16,932 bases of DNA from Coriobacteriia bacterium. GTDB lineage: Bacteria; Actinomycetota; Coriobacteriia; WRKU01; WQUG01. The stretch spans positions 1-16,932 of the forward strand of contig WQVS01000017.1 of assembly GCA_009785705.1 (NCBI GenBank). Direction: 5' to 3'. The translations under genes and the position numbers were made by a program. A model generated the notes under the pieces. It did no database searches, had not been told where the DNA came from, and saw nothing but the letters and a program-made list of their open reading frames with translations. Numbering within the stretch: the stretch's first letter is position 1; every line of letters starts with the position of its first letter. Below are positions 1 to 7,563 of the stretch, piece by piece.

Positions 1-641
1 ATTAGTCGCGCTTCTGTTGCGAAGGGCTCGAAAAGTGCCAGCTTATCTTTGCAGAGACCGAAAACGGTCATAGGTGCACCCGTAAATGCTATGACCTGAG
101 CAATCATGTAGGCAAGACGCCCGTCCCCCACTAGAGCTATTGGTTGGTCTGGTGAGATGTGGGATGCTTCTGTTATGCGCAGCGCTGCTGCTAGTGGTTC
201 TGTGAATATGGCTGCATCATTGGATAGGCCTTCAGGAACTAAGTGCAGCAATCGTGCTGGTAGAGCAATATAGTCAGCAAAGCAGCCATCACGATTATGG
301 ATGCCTGCCACAACGCGCTTAGGGCACTGCGATGAGCGTCTTGTTGAGCAATAGGGACAGTCTGGGCTAAAGCAGCTTAGATTGATTTCCCCTACAACAC
401 GTTTACCGATAAGCGCTTTTGCTGCATCATCGGCACCATCTGCTAGAGCTTCGACTGTGCCTACAAATTCATGTCCCATGACCTTGTTAAAACCAGGTGA
501 GTAACCCGCCATAACTTCACGGTCAGTATTGCACAGTGCAGCTAGATGTACCCTTATAAGCGCCTCCCCTGCTGCTAGTTTTGGCGTGGGGTGGTCAGCC
601 GTAAAGTATGTAGTCTTGCCGTTATGGACTATTGCTCTCAT
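1..641 (-). CDS. Zinc-dependent medium-chain alcohol dehydrogenase (3' end outside window)
   Basis: This is the N-terminal 213 residues of a medium-chain dehydrogenase/reductase. The reading frame stays open to the window edge, so the C-terminus (normally about 110-130 more residues) is missing here. Catalytic-zinc ligands are visible as Cys37, His57-Glu58 (in VMGHEFVG) and Glu148 (in TEPLAA). A structural-zinc lobe has Cys90, Cys95, Cys98 and Cys106. The first gap of that lobe is four residues, where the classical CxxCxxC pattern has two. The Rossmann motif VGDGRLA (171-177) marks the NAD(P)-binding domain. The family oxidises alcohols or reduces aldehydes in the cytoplasm; the substrate cannot be read from sequence. 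The ATG at 641 is preceded only by a weak AAGAAG. It lies downstream of the phosphorylase gene, separated by a 151-nt leader that contains a strong inverted repeat. Confidence 0.88.
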   Translation of the reverse strand, partial: MRAIVHNGKTTYFTADHPTPKLAAGEALIRVHLAALCNTDREVMAGYSPGFNKVMGHEFVGTVEALADGADDAAKALIGKRVVGEINLSCFSPDCPYCSTRRSSQCPKRVVAGIHNRDGCFADYIALPARLLHLVPEGLSNDAAIFTEPLAAALRITEASHISPDQPIALVGDGRLAYMIAQVIAFTGAPMTVFGLCKDKLALFEPFATEARL

Positions 642-675
642 GCTGCTTCTTTTCTACCTGGGTTTCCGCATCTTA

Positions 676-760
676 GTGGATAGTGGGGGTGTCGTGCTCA
701 AACATCCGTTTCGCAAAGGACGCGAAGCCGTAACTGCGCGCAGCCACCCCTACTATCCAT
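676..760. repeat. Long inverted repeat in the leader of the alcohol dehydrogenase gene
   Basis: The arms GGATAGTGGGGGTG (678-691) and CACCCCTACTATCC (745-758) pair over 14 positions with a single G-T wobble, and two further outer pairs are possible. The 53-nt interior holds the self-complementary CTGCGCGCAG (734-743) and a small TTCGC/GCGAA hairpin, so the folded form is branched. On the minus-strand transcript, which is the dehydrogenase leader, the wobble becomes one A-C mismatch. It could be an attenuator, an RNA control element, a bidirectional terminator or a small repeat element. No long T-run follows on either side and I do not recognise a known riboswitch class. Confidence 0.55.
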
Positions 761-792
761 CTTGATGCTAAATTTACTGAAAGATTGACCGG

Positions 793-1623
793 TTAAAAGT
801 TGTTGATAGCTTCTTTTAGCAGAGCTGTCATAGTTGGGCCTACTTCTTTTCCTACGTCCACCACATCGCTACCGCAAAGTAGTTCATCGCTAATTCCTGC
901 TGCCAGGTTGGTGATGCAGCTGACCCCGCTTACTCGGATGTCCATGTGACGTAGTGCGATTGCTTCAACTACAGTGCTCATGCCTACGACATCTATTCCT
1001 AGGTTTTTCATGAGCTGAATCTCTGTTGGGGTTTCAAATTGCGGTCCTGTGAACTGAGCATACACTCCTTCGCGCAGCGATATGTCTAGCTTGCCTGCTG
1101 CTGCGCGAAAAGTGTCCTGCAGTTCCTGGTCATATACATGAGTCATATCGGGGAAACGCAATCCTAGCTCATCAATATTGGAGCCGATGAGCGGGGACGG
1201 TACGAAAGTTGAAATGTGGTCAGTAATCAGCATGAGGTCGCCCTCTCTCATGCCATCAGCTAGTCCGCCTACTGCGTTTGTGAGAACAAAATTCTTTGCA
1301 CCTAGACGCGCTAAAACACGCACAGGCAGTACGACATCGGTCATCGGGTAGCCCTCGTAATAATGAATACGACCCTGCATGATAATGACAGGAGTATCGC
1401 CCAGTTTCCCTATGACGAAGCGCCCCTTGTGCCCAGGGGCTGTGGCTACCGGGAAATCTGCAAGCTCATCGTATGAGATAACGAGCGGATTAGTAATGGT
1501 GTCCGCGACATCGGAAAGTCCGCTACCCAACACGATAGCAGTTTCAGGCATAGAAATATTATTTTTGTCGAGGATGGTCTTTAGTTCAGCTTCAACTGAC
1601 TTGATTTTGATAAGTACGTCCAT
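793..1623 (-). CDS. punA: Purine nucleoside phosphorylase
   Basis: A 276-residue trimeric-class purine nucleoside phosphorylase that splits inosine or guanosine with phosphate into the base and ribose 1-phosphate, for cytoplasmic purine salvage. Family signatures run in order: VLGSGLSD (31-38, phosphate loop), PGHKGR (63-68), GRIHYYEGY (84-92), TNAVGG (115-120), GPQFETPTE (193-201), VGMSTVVEA (213-221) and TNLAAG (238-243), where the Asn is the usual purine-binding residue. Length is typical. The frame extends upstream to 1716, but the ATG at 1623 is chosen because an AAAGGA ribosome-binding site sits 8 nt before it and the protein then begins where the family does. It could be cotranscribed with the gene at 1745-2395 (121-nt gap). 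Confidence 0.95.
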   Translation of the reverse strand: MDVLIKIKSVEAELKTILDKNNISMPETAIVLGSGLSDVADTITNPLVISYDELADFPVATAPGHKGRFVIGKLGDTPVIIMQGRIHYYEGYPMTDVVLPVRVLARLGAKNFVLTNAVGGLADGMREGDLMLITDHISTFVPSPLIGSNIDELGLRFPDMTHVYDQELQDTFRAAAGKLDISLREGVYAQFTGPQFETPTEIQLMKNLGIDVVGMSTVVEAIALRHMDIRVSGVSCITNLAAGISDELLCGSDVVDVGKEVGPTMTALLKEAINNF

Positions 1624-1744
1624 GTGCAATCCTTTCGAAGGTAGCAAATAGTCTTCATCGTGGTCCTGTGGATTCTTGCAGAAAAGAATCGTGCTGCAGG
1701 CATGGTTTCCTAGCAACAGTAAGTATTAAAAGTGTGCGCTCTAC

Positions 1745-2395
1745 TTACTGGCTGCCTGCTGTTACAGAGCGCAGTATGGTAGCCAGGCTAAATGCTAAAA
1801 CATTATATTCTGCATCAAGCGATAGCATCTTTATATCTGCCGGATTTTCAGCCAAGGCATCACCCAAGTATTCTGTTCCATCTGAGGGATCCACAATAAC
1901 AGCGGTGGCATTCCGCAGCACTGTTTTATAAATATCCTGATACCACTGGGCGTCTTGACCACTGCTGCTTTCTGCCTTTAAATCTAGCATGATGACCACA
2001 CTGGGCAGTTGCATCTGCTGCACCAAGGTTGTGGGGGCAGAGAGAATCATCGTCTCTACCTTGAAGTCATTTGCCTTGCGGTTAAGCATTTCCCCTACCC
2101 ACTCAGGTGGCTTTGGGCTATCAATGTATTTACCAAAGAGTAGCTTGCCCAGCCGATTTGATGCCCCGCTAGTGGGGAAAGGGCGATAGGTAAGATCATG
2201 CTCCTTACAGTAGCGTTTCCATACCTTTTTTGCACTGTAAATGTAGATGTCATAAGGTAGCCCCTCTGCATTTGTGCAAAGTCTGAGAGCTTCCATCACA
2301 TTCAGGTTGTGCTGATGCTCCTTTGGATGATCGGTATCGCAGTCCAGATAAACACCAATGCGGGGATTAACTTGTGTACTATTGTCATCACTCAT
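1745..2395 (-). CDS. Hypothetical protein, possible glycosyltransferase-like Rossmann half-domain
   Basis: A 216-residue soluble protein that I do not firmly recognise. An AAGGAG ribosome-binding site lies 7 nt before the ATG, so it is very probably translated. There is no signal peptide or membrane segment. The alternating hydrophobic strands (RIGVYLDCD near 12-20, LPYDIYIYSAKK near 46-57, VETMILSAP near 113-121, SVVIMLDLKAE near 132-142, ATAVIVDPSDG near 163-173) suggest a Rossmann-type alpha/beta fold. The arrangement of an IMLDL strand, an aromatic helix (WYQDIYKTVL) and then AVIVDPSDGTEYL loosely resembles the acceptor half of GT-B glycosyltransferases. A donor-sugar half is absent, so if related it is a truncated or repurposed version. 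It lies between a DUF4143 ATPase and purine nucleoside phosphorylase, which gives no clear functional clue. Confidence 0.75.
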   Translation of the reverse strand: MSDDNSTQVNPRIGVYLDCDTDHPKEHQHNLNVMEALRLCTNAEGLPYDIYIYSAKKVWKRYCKEHDLTYRPFPTSGASNRLGKLLFGKYIDSPKPPEWVGEMLNRKANDFKVETMILSAPTTLVQQMQLPSVVIMLDLKAESSSGQDAQWYQDIYKTVLRNATAVIVDPSDGTEYLGDALAENPADIKMLSLDAEYNVLAFSLATILRSVTAGSQ

Positions 2396-2496
2396 GATTG
2401 TGCTCCTTAAACTGAACCTTATCTAGCCCAAGTTGTAGTTATACCCATTGTAAGCTTGAAAGCAGGGTACGTCCAGCAATGAGAGCTTGATGCAGA

Positions 2497-3759
2497 TTAA
2501 ATTATCCACGCAGGAATAAGCCAATTTTTTCTATCAACAGGAATCATATCAGGAGTTAAACAGACTACAGCTCCCATGCCAATGGCAGTCTTTAAGTGCG
2601 CAGCTCCAGCAAATATATCTTCTTTTGAAGGTGCAAGCTCGACAGGTTTTAGTGCAGAGAAGGCACTTGTAGCATTCTTTGGAGAAGTTCCTTTTTTTAT
2701 TTCAATAGGATGAATAGCTCCATCGCGCGCGATGATAAGGTCAATCTCTTTTTTATTACTGTCTCTGTAGTAGAACAGTGGCGGACGTATGCCATTGTTT
2801 ATATAGCTTTTTGTGATTTCAGACACTACCCAAGTTTCAAAAAACGGCCCCCCCATAGCGCCCTGCTCTAGCACTTCTGCACTGCTCCATCTGGTAATGT
2901 AGGCGCAAAGTCCTGTGTCTAAAAAATACATTCGGGGAGCTTTAACCGCTCGCTTTAGCGCATTGTTTGCATAGGCTGGAACCAGTGCAACGAGACCTGA
3001 AGATACGAGAATTGACAGCCATCTTTTTGCCGTTGGAGAAGTCACACCTGCCTCTTTTGCCAAAGTATCATAGTTTACTGTTGTGGCAGTTCTTGCTGCA
3101 ACAATGGCGATAAAATTCAGGAAAGAAAGTTCGTCGGCAACCTGCGACAAGCCTTTAATATCACGACTAATATAGGTTTCTAGATAAGATTCGTAATATT
3201 CACTAACTTTCGTGTTCGGAGCCTCGTAAAGACGCGGCATAGATCCTCTGAATATGCGTGTGAAAATCTCTGCCAAATTCATGGGCTGAGCTATATCGAA
3301 TCGCTTAAGAAGCTCTTTCTGCTCGATGCGAAATTCTGGTAGGAGGTTACCCTCAATCTCACTGCTGGACAGGCCAAGCATACGGGCGACTCCTACCCTG
3401 CCTGCCAAAGATTCGGTTACCTTATTCATGAGATGAAATGTTTGTGAGCCTGTTAACCAAAAGTCTCCGTTTTGTTTATGGGCATCAACATATATCTTGA
3501 TATAGTCAAAAAGCTCTGGAGCATACTGCACCTCATCAATGAGTACTGGAGGCGAATATCTCTGCAGGAACAATTCAGGATCAGTTTTTGCCAATGCACG
3601 CACAGTGGGATTATCTAGTGAGACAATCTTTCGATTGTCATCTGCCATCCTTGTCAATAAAGTTGACTTCCCAACCTGGCGAGGTCCCGTCAGCATTAGA
3701 ACAGGGAAGGAGGTGGCCATATTTTGTAGGGTTTGTTCTATTCTTCGCTGATAATACAT
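2497..3759 (-). CDS. AAA-family ATPase with C-terminal DUF4143 (nuclease-like) domain
   Basis: A 420-residue protein of the AAA_14/DUF4143 type. The P-loop GPRQVGKST is at 25-33, Walker B is VLIDEVQYA (72-80), and a sensor-like LTGSQ is near 102-106. The C-terminal DUF4143 half ends with a PD-(D/E)XK-like core: Glu338 and Asp340 (in KKEIDLII) and Glu353-x-Lys355 (in IEIKKG). The family is widespread in bacteria and archaea, often as paralogues, and its role is not established; DNA binding or processing is inferred from the nuclease-like core. The frame extends to 3807, but that ATG has no ribosome-binding site and lies inside a 31-bp repeat. The ATG at 3759 follows AAGGAAAGGG and gives the usual N-terminus (YYQRRIEQTL). 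Downstream, 101 nt separate it from the next gene. Its promoter region is the duplicated element at 3803-3884. Confidence 0.9.
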   Translation of the reverse strand: MYYQRRIEQTLQNMATSFPVLMLTGPRQVGKSTLLTRMADDNRKIVSLDNPTVRALAKTDPELFLQRYSPPVLIDEVQYAPELFDYIKIYVDAHKQNGDFWLTGSQTFHLMNKVTESLAGRVGVARMLGLSSSEIEGNLLPEFRIEQKELLKRFDIAQPMNLAEIFTRIFRGSMPRLYEAPNTKVSEYYESYLETYISRDIKGLSQVADELSFLNFIAIVAARTATTVNYDTLAKEAGVTSPTAKRWLSILVSSGLVALVPAYANNALKRAVKAPRMYFLDTGLCAYITRWSSAEVLEQGAMGGPFFETWVVSEITKSYINNGIRPPLFYYRDSNKKEIDLIIARDGAIHPIEIKKGTSPKNATSAFSALKPVELAPSKEDIFAGAAHLKTAIGMGAVVCLTPDMIPVDRKNWLIPAWII

Positions 3760-3802
3760 TCGAAGCCCTTTCCTTGCTGTGGGTAACTTTTCCTTAGAGT
3801 TA

Positions 3803-3884
3803 TGCATATCTAAAGTCTGATTTTATATTTGCATAATTATACTTCAAAGTCAATGCATATCTAAAGTCTGATTTTAGATATGCA
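3803..3884 (-). promoter_or_regulatory. Two-copy 31-bp palindromic element with promoter-like hexamers
   Basis: Two direct copies, at 3803-3833 and 3854-3884, start 51 bp apart. Each has the form TGCATATCTAAA, then GTCTGA, then a near-complement of the first arm, then TGCA. The 3854 copy is a perfect inverted repeat (TGCATATCTAAA / TTTAGATATGCA); the 3803 copy differs from it at two positions in one arm. Read toward the ATPase gene on the minus strand, TTGACT (3848-3853) and a perfect TATAAT (3836-3841) lie between the copies, although they are too close to each other to form one standard promoter pair. The simplest reading is a pair of operator sites around the promoter of the ATPase at 2497-3759. 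The hairpin could also insulate it from the upstream transporter operon. Confidence 0.6.
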
Positions 3885-3914
3885 TAAATGCTGTTCAATG
3901 TCAGTGATGTTTTA

Positions 3915-4658
3915 CTACATACTTTGAATGCCATATTTTGTTTTTAGGCGATGGAATTTTTTCCCCCAGGGAATAAGAGTTAGTGCCAGGAAAATGAGGG
4001 TTGATGCTGCATGAGCCATGTTGAAGGGCAGTCCCATTGCTAGCGCAGCTATAAGGCCTGACCAGCCAGATTCCCAGGCATAAGCTACGAAGAATTGCGT
4101 ATCCATAATCACACCGAAGATTAGTGAGGCCACTGCACCATAGATGACCGTCACCGCAAACAAAATGGTGATACCTCTGCTTGCCCGATGCTTTGTTTGG
4201 AGGTTATTGCGGGTGTCAGTTTTGCCTGATGTATCTGATATATCTGTCCCATACTCCCCCTTCACGATGTCTGTATTCTTGTGTTTGTCTGCGATAACTG
4301 CTTTGCCCCAGCTTATTCTTTCTCCGAGAAATCCTGCGCCGTAGCCCACTAGGCTCCAAGCCAACATTTGCCAAGGAGTCCAAGGGCCCTGCCCCATGAG
4401 CATATTTGAAATGAGGGCAACGAACATGCCTGACAGTAAACCTGCGCGTCTGCCAAAGAAGAAGCCTGTCAGAACAATGAGTGCTGTTGCTGGTTGAAAG
4501 TTAGGAATAGGCATGGCTACTACCCGCCCCACTATTGCAAGCGCTGATAGGACTACTACGGGCATGAGGTCACGTGGCCTGGGCTTGGTACGTTCTAGGG
4601 TAAGTGCCAAGACAATAAGGGGGATGCCCACTACGATTGAAGACAGGAGCAAAGTCAT
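3915..4658 (-). CDS. ECF transporter S component (substrate-binding membrane subunit), probably corrinoid
   Basis: A 247-residue, very hydrophobic protein with about six membrane segments. It has the typical S-component core, including FFFGRRAGLLSGMF, a long loop with QGPWTPWQML, and LVGYGAGFLGE. S components bind the vitamin and engage the T/ATPase module. A strongly hydrophilic stretch near 121-162 separates the N- and C-terminal membrane halves and is longer than usual. Its ATG overlaps the stop of the ATPase gene (ATGA), so translation is probably coupled and it is the last gene of the riboswitch operon. Cobalamin or a corrinoid precursor is inferred from the riboswitch and the DUF4430 partners, not from a substrate motif; riboswitch-controlled S components for other B12 precursors are also known. 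Confidence 0.85.
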   Translation of the reverse strand: MTLLLSSIVVGIPLIVLALTLERTKPRPRDLMPVVVLSALAIVGRVVAMPIPNFQPATALIVLTGFFFGRRAGLLSGMFVALISNMLMGQGPWTPWQMLAWSLVGYGAGFLGERISWGKAVIADKHKNTDIVKGEYGTDISDTSGKTDTRNNLQTKHRASRGITILFAVTVIYGAVASLIFGVIMDTQFFVAYAWESGWSGLIAALAMGLPFNMAHAASTLIFLALTLIPWGKKFHRLKTKYGIQSM

Positions 4659-6502
4659 TTTGGATTCAATACTTCAAGTGCGTCATTGACTGTTACGCAG
4701 CCATCGATAATATTGCGCGTCATGCGGTTTGTTGGCGTGGTGTAGAAGCTATTGTTTAAGAAAAAATTATGTGTCTGGTCTTGCGCTATGAGTTCACCAT
4801 TTGCAAGAAGTGAGCAAGTCTGTGTATGTCTTGCTGCGAAGGGCAAATCATGAGTCACTATGATGAGCGTTTTCCCCTGTGCAGCTAGCCGGTCAAAAAT
4901 GTGCCCTACCTCTTGTTTCGCATAGGCATCGAGACCCTTTGTTGGCTCATCTAATAATAAGATGTCAGGCTTCGTTAGTAAGACCTTTGCCAGAGCAGCT
5001 TTTTGAGCTTCTCCGCCAGAAAGGTCATAGGGGTGCTGGTCTAAGAGGTGGACAATATCCATGTCCTGCGCAATCTGTAACACCTCTTCAGGACTTGTGC
5101 TTGCACCTAAACTGTAGAAATCTTCCGCCAAAGTATCACAGACAAAACTTGCTTTGGGGTTTTGTGGTAAAGCTGCTAGTCTTAGATTCTTATCTTTGCG
5201 AATTTTGCCTAACTGAGGTTTATATATACCTGCAATAAGACCCAGCAGAGTAGATTTACCTGCTGCATTCCCCCCCACGATACCATGAGTCTGACCTGGG
5301 CTAAACTCTGCATTAAGGTACTTTAGGATAAAGGGTTCAGCCTTATCATAGCGAAAACAAAGATCACGGATAGTGATGATGGACAGATTACTTTTTGAGA
5401 TAACGGATGGATTGCCCTTTGATTGTCTACCTGAAGATTCGGGGTAATTGGGGATAGTTGTTGCTTTGAGCTTAACTGCAGGTGCCTTGGCAGTAGTCGC
5501 TTCGCTTTCACTAGCATTAGAACTTGCTTGAGCCAATAAGGAGTATGTAGACTTTAGCCATCTACGGCCACTCCTCACATCAAGTGGCCAGTCTCTGCAC
5601 GCTTGCTCTTTGTTAGTCTCTGGTTTAGCTTCTTGAGTAGCGTACCTGTCAATTTTTGCACTGATTTCTGCACTAGCTAAAGCTATACGAGTTGGTTCTG
5701 GTAAATATAGTGCAAAGTTCTGATTTTCAGTCCGGCAACTCTCAACGAAGTCTTTTGGAGTGTAGGACTGGATGCCTAGTCCTTTTGCCCTGCTGGCTGC
5801 ATCTTTGCTTGAACTAGACCTTGACTTCATCAGGAGAACCTTATCGCACATCTCTAAGACTTCTTCTAAACGATGCTCACAGCACAGTACTGTCGTACCT
5901 AGTTCACGATTGACTCGTGCTAGATGCCGCAGAAAATTTTGAGCAGCTATGGGGTCTAACTCACTAGTTGGTTCATCTAGTACCAGGATATCTGGTTCCG
6001 CTACAAGAGTCGCAGCTAAGTTGAGAATCTGCTTTTGGCCACCTGAGAGAGAATGTGTTTTTGCCTCCAATAAATATTCTAACCCGAAGTAACTGGCAAT
6101 CTCTGCTACTTTACGCCTAATGATTTGAGTTGCCAAGCCCTGGCTTTCTAAGGCAAAAGCTAGTTCATGAAAAACGATGTCTGTGACGATTTGATTGTCG
6201 GGGTCTTGTTGAACGAAACCGACAGAGCCACCTATCTCGAGTTGTCCTGAACTTTGTCCATGCGGGGTAAGGGCTGGCACTAGATGACGCAGTAGGGTTG
6301 TTTTGCCGCTACCCGTCTGTCCGCAGAGCAAAATGAAGTCACCTGCTGCAGCCTGAAAACTGAGGGAGCTTAGCGTTGGAACCTCGGATTCTGGATAGCT
6401 GAAGCTCAGACTTCTTACATGAACTTCGCCGATACTACATTGGGTGCGAGAGGCCATGTGGGTAGGGCTTTCCTCTACTTTGTCTGTGCGGATAGTCGCC
6501 AT
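4655..6502 (-). CDS. ECF transporter ATPase, two ABC domains fused
   Basis: A 615-residue energising subunit with two complete ATP-binding cassettes in one chain, replacing the separate A and A' proteins of standard ECF transporters. Cassette 1: Walker A GQTGSGKTT (61-69), Q-loop FVQQDPDNQIV (97-107, the ECF-type form), signature LSGGQKQ (152-158), Walker B DILVLDEPTSELD, and switch His210. Cassette 2: Walker A GGNAAGKST (410-418), LSGGEAQ (494-500), DILLLDEPTKGLD and switch His551. Both sites look catalytically competent. A low-complexity linker of about 140 residues (roughly 226-370), rich in Ser, Ala and Lys, joins them. The ATG follows GGAG with 8-nt spacing. The gene overlaps the upstream T-component gene by 28 nt and the downstream S-component gene by 4 nt. 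Confidence 0.95.
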   Translation of the reverse strand: MATIRTDKVEESPTHMASRTQCSIGEVHVRSLSFSYPESEVPTLSSLSFQAAAGDFILLCGQTGSGKTTLLRHLVPALTPHGQSSGQLEIGGSVGFVQQDPDNQIVTDIVFHELAFALESQGLATQIIRRKVAEIASYFGLEYLLEAKTHSLSGGQKQILNLAATLVAEPDILVLDEPTSELDPIAAQNFLRHLARVNRELGTTVLCCEHRLEEVLEMCDKVLLMKSRSSSSKDAASRAKGLGIQSYTPKDFVESCRTENQNFALYLPEPTRIALASAEISAKIDRYATQEAKPETNKEQACRDWPLDVRSGRRWLKSTYSLLAQASSNASESEATTAKAPAVKLKATTIPNYPESSGRQSKGNPSVISKSNLSIITIRDLCFRYDKAEPFILKYLNAEFSPGQTHGIVGGNAAGKSTLLGLIAGIYKPQLGKIRKDKNLRLAALPQNPKASFVCDTLAEDFYSLGASTSPEEVLQIAQDMDIVHLLDQHPYDLSGGEAQKAALAKVLLTKPDILLLDEPTKGLDAYAKQEVGHIFDRLAAQGKTLIIVTHDLPFAARHTQTCSLLANGELIAQDQTHNFFLNNSFYTTPTNRMTRNIIDGCVTVNDALEVLNPK

Positions 6503-7563
6503 CTTAGTTGCTCCTTTCCTTCTAGTAGAAGCGGAAAGGACATGAGTAAACTTGCAGCCAGTGCAGCTGTGATGGAAAGGTCTTCTGCTCCCCTATAGAT
6601 GGGGAAAAAGGCTAATCCGCGTGTCGAGAAGAAGATAGCTAGTCCAGCAAGCAGAGCAAGTGTTGCAATTAGGGCAAGTGCTACTGCATCGTGAGAGATG
6701 AAGCGAAAGTATCGGAAGCTCGTTCTACGAAAAGCCTTCTTGGAAGGAGATTTGTGAACAGTACCAGCTCTCTGTTCACCATCACTATCGCTATTAAGAG
6801 CGCGAACACTATCCCTGTTTCCCGTATTAGCTTGATAGCCGCGTGCTTGCATTGAGTCTGCTGCCTGTATGGCATCTTCCATTGACCATGACATCAGCGC
6901 AGAAAGCGAGTGAGTTAAGGATTTGTAAGGGGCAAACCTAGTAACCCTATTGTGGCGCCCCTTTGATTTTTGAGTTGCTGCATCATGTACAGTATCGCTC
7001 TGTGCCGATGCGGGGTAAGAGGAAGAGCAATCGCTTAGCATTTTATCTGCATTTCTTATCTGCTGCCAGCGATATTTTGTTAGGGGAATCCAGCGCTGAA
7101 TCATGGTGATACTGAGGGCTAGAGTTGGGGCAATGGGTGCAAAAAGATAGAGGAAGCGGTCACTCGTCATGAACTCTTGGTAGAGTCTAAACCAAAGAAT
7201 AATGGCAGCCATCATAAGAGCCACGCTGATACCAAAAAGCAGACTCTCTTGCGTGAACGTCATCTGGAAGCGCTCAATCGTAAAAAGCTCTGTTGCGCCG
7301 CGACGATTAAACACAGTATTGAAAAGTATCACAATAATAAGCATGGGACCTAACCATGATAGCGACTGAATTAGTGCCTTTATTCCCGCATAGTAGGCAA
7401 CACTTATTGCTGCCAATGCGAAGGAAAGTCCCAAAATAACAGGATGATAGCTGATTAGGGATATTACGATGGTGCCAGCAAAAAATAACATCATTGCCAC
7501 AGGATGCAGCAGTGCGAAGCGCCGCTCTAAGCTATAGCCTCTATAGCTTCTACCAACTTGCAC
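6475..7563 (-). CDS. ECF transporter T component (EcfT/CbiQ family)
   Basis: A 362-residue scaffold membrane protein that couples the ATPase to the S component. Hydrophobic helices lie near 21-60, 64-84, 105-127, 135-155, 290-312 and 330-347. The coupling region contains ADSMQARGY with the hallmark Ala240-Arg241-Gly242 that contacts an ATPase subunit. Two hydrophilic inserts, near 174-210 and 245-285, make it longer than the usual 250-270 residues. Translation starts at GTG (7563), with GAGGAA 9-11 nt upstream inside the end of the lipoprotein gene; the two genes overlap by 14 nt. The overlap places it firmly in the riboswitch operon. Confidence 0.92.
   Translation of the reverse strand: MQVGRSYRGYSLERRFALLHPVAMMLFFAGTIVISLISYHPVILGLSFALAAISVAYYAGIKALIQSLSWLGPMLIIVILFNTVFNRRGATELFTIERFQMTFTQESLLFGISVALMMAAIILWFRLYQEFMTSDRFLYLFAPIAPTLALSITMIQRWIPLTKYRWQQIRNADKMLSDCSSSYPASAQSDTVHDAATQKSKGRHNRVTRFAPYKSLTHSLSALMSWSMEDAIQAADSMQARGYQANTGNRDSVRALNSDSDGEQRAGTVHKSPSKKAFRRTSFRYFRFISHDAVALALIATLALLAGLAIFFSTRGLAFFPIYRGAEDLSITAALAASLLMSFPLLLEGKEQLRWRLSAQTK

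Noticed and set aside
1624..1716. Upstream extension of purine nucleoside phosphorylase
   Set aside because: The extra residues do not resemble the family, and the ATG at 1623 has an AAAGGA site at proper spacing.
3760..3807. Earlier ATG (3807) for the DUF4143 ATPase
   Set aside because: No ribosome-binding site, and the codon falls inside the 31-bp repeat; the ATG at 3759 has a strong site and the normal family N-terminus.
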